Shown here in pieces: positions 15,103-16,064 of a stretch of 16,064 nt of DNA; position 1 is the stretch's first letter; each line of letters starts with the position of its first letter. The stretch spans positions 1 to 16,064 of the forward strand of contig JALWSL010000517.1 of the NCBI GenBank assembly GCA_027080405.1. The letters run 5' to 3'. This DNA is from Planctomycetaceae bacterium. GTDB taxonomy: Bacteria > Planctomycetota > Planctomycetia > Planctomycetales > Planctomycetaceae. Below the pieces are notes generated by a model that had not been told where the DNA came from, made no database searches, and was given only the letters and a program-made list of their open reading frames with translations. The translations under genes were made by a program, and so were the position numbers.

Positions 15103-16064
15103 TCACGATATTGATGCCGGTGAATCCATCGTTGAACCATCACTTCGGGCAGGGCTTGCAATCAAAATGTTATTGGGGATGTCACCTTCAGATTCAAAGT
15201 GAAGATCGTCGCAAGTGGCAGGGATGAGATATGTTTTCCCGACCGGCAGCGAACAGGAAGCTCCCCCCGTTCTCATTGTCCCTTTACCGGAAACAGACAT
15301 AATCACCTTGCAGGTTGAATTGGACGGTAACAGAAATTCGCCCTGAATGGATAGACGATTGATCCGAAAAAAAGGGGAATCGATCAGTTGATTCAGTTCT
15401 GCATTTTCGTCTTGATGCAGCAATGTTGGTTCTACCGGTTGAATGGGGCCACGCTGAAAATCGATGCACTCGAAAGCCTGCTCGACATGCAAAGGACGGC
15501 GATTTCCCCGTGCATCGGTGCGATTCCAATCGAAAAGGCGGAAAGTGACATCGCTGGGCTGTTGCACTTCCGCGACGAGAATGCCATCGCCAAGCGTGTG
15601 GACCGTCCCGGCTGGAATGTAATAGCACTGTCCGGGTGAGGGCGTAATGCGATGCAAACAGTCTTCTACGGTTCCGTTTTCAAGGGAGGCCTGTAACATT
15701 TCCGGGGTGACACCGTTTTTCAAACCCGCATAGATGAAACTGTCCGGCTCAGCAGAAATAACAAACCAGGCTTCCGTCTTGCCCTTTTTATTCTGATAGT
15801 ATTTGCGAACCTGCATATCATCTGGATGCACCTGGACTGAATGTCTATCGTTGCAATCGAGAAATTTCACCAACAGCGGAAATTGCAAGCAGGAATTCTC
15901 TGTACCAAAAAGCAACTCGGGAACCTCGCGTACCAGTCTGTTCAATGTCCATCCAGCGTAAGGGCCGGATGAAACAACCGATTGAGTTTCACCAAGATCA
16001 CAAATTTCCCAACTTTCCGCATAGTCCTGGTGAGGACCGATCTGCCTGCCCAATACTGTTTGCA
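15103..16064 (-). CDS. manA: Mannose-6-phosphate isomerase, class I (5' end beyond the right edge)
   Basis: Cytoplasmic zinc enzyme that interconverts mannose 6-phosphate and fructose 6-phosphate, linking mannose use to glycolysis and to GDP-mannose synthesis. About 319 residues are visible. The frame continues upstream without a start through QTVLGRQIGPH, which matches the interior of the family, so roughly 20-30 residues are missing. YAESWEI is the early conserved block. Zinc ligands are seen in QVHPDD (Gln and His; His codon 15826-15828), in KTEAWFV (Glu codon 15772-15774) and in PAGTVHTLGDG (His codon 15598-15600). The segment FRLFDWNR supplies the active-site Arg region. The size fits the short bacterial PMI type; the ending (SPARSDGSTMDSPASIS) is a short unconserved tail. 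A polysaccharide-degrading or glycan-synthesising context would suit it, but no other mannose gene is in the window. Confidence 0.92.
   Translation of the reverse strand, partial: QTVLGRQIGPHQDYAESWEICDLGETQSVVSSGPYAGWTLNRLVREVPELLFGTENSCLQFPLLVKFLDCNDRHSVQVHPDDMQVRKYYQNKKGKTEAWFVISAEPDSFIYAGLKNGVTPEMLQASLENGTVEDCLHRITPSPGQCYYIPAGTVHTLGDGILVAEVQQPSDVTFRLFDWNRTDARGNRRPLHVEQAFECIDFQRGPIQPVEPTLLHQDENAELNQLIDSPFFRINRLSIQGEFLLPSNSTCKVIMSVSGKGTMRTGGASCSLPVGKTYLIPATCDDLHFESEGDIPNNILIASPARSDGSTMDSPASIS

Noticed and set aside
1..16064. Search for CRISPR arrays, tRNA/rRNA genes, transposases, phage or defence genes
   Set aside because: By eye I found no regular spacer-repeat array, no cloverleaf with conserved tRNA bases and no recognisable mobile or defence protein among the supported genes.

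Overview
The window looks like a chromosomal segment from a planctomycete, probably a marine or aquatic Planctomycetaceae-type bacterium. The grounds are a secreted Planctomycete cytochrome c (PSCyt1-like) domain fused to WD40 repeats, two secreted formylglycine-type sulfatases, a CehA/McbA-type secreted PHP metallohydrolase, and the loose packing of mostly single-gene units with frequent strand switches. The assignment rests on gene content alone; no rRNA, tRNA, CRISPR array, transposase or phage gene was seen.

Layout. (1) 1-407 (minus) is the N-terminal part of a sulfatase that runs off the left edge. It is divergent from a complete AtsA-like sulfatase (645-2384, plus), which is followed on the same strand by a TauE/SafE-type anion exporter (2499-3251). 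Together these look like a sulfate-ester hydrolysis and sulfur-anion export neighbourhood. (2) 3283-6059 (minus) holds lptB, a class I/II PLP aminotransferase and nnrE (NAD(P)H-hydrate epimerase). The last two are 18 bp apart and probably co-transcribed. A perfect 9-bp inverted repeat separates this block from the exporter. (3) 6263-7021 (plus) is a small membrane-anchored TPR protein. (4) 7032-9890 (minus) is a 952-residue exported heme/WD40/beta-sandwich fusion. Across a 315-bp intergenic region with helically phased short repeats, it diverges from a secreted CehA/McbA-like metallohydrolase (10206-12320, plus). (5) 12536-14917 (minus) is a large AsmA-like membrane-anchored protein, and 15103-16064 (minus) is a class I mannose-6-phosphate isomerase whose first residues lie beyond the right edge.

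Biologically, most of the proteins act in the cell envelope or periplasm: sulfatases, anion exporter, LPS-export ATPase, AsmA-like protein, PSCyt1-WD40 protein and PHP hydrolase. Sulfatases plus mannose-6-phosphate isomerase fit a lifestyle of degrading sulfated polysaccharides, but the sequence does not show that these genes are co-regulated. I found no clear defence system, mobile element or wholly new system. The least explained items are the PSCyt1-WD40 fusion, the phased repeats upstream of it, and the structured convergent intergenic region at 12321-12535.

Several starts were moved from the longest open frame: sulfatase 2 to 645, lptB to a GTG at 6059, the PHP hydrolase to 10206 and the AsmA-like gene to 14917. 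The two edge genes (sulfatase 1 and manA) are partial.
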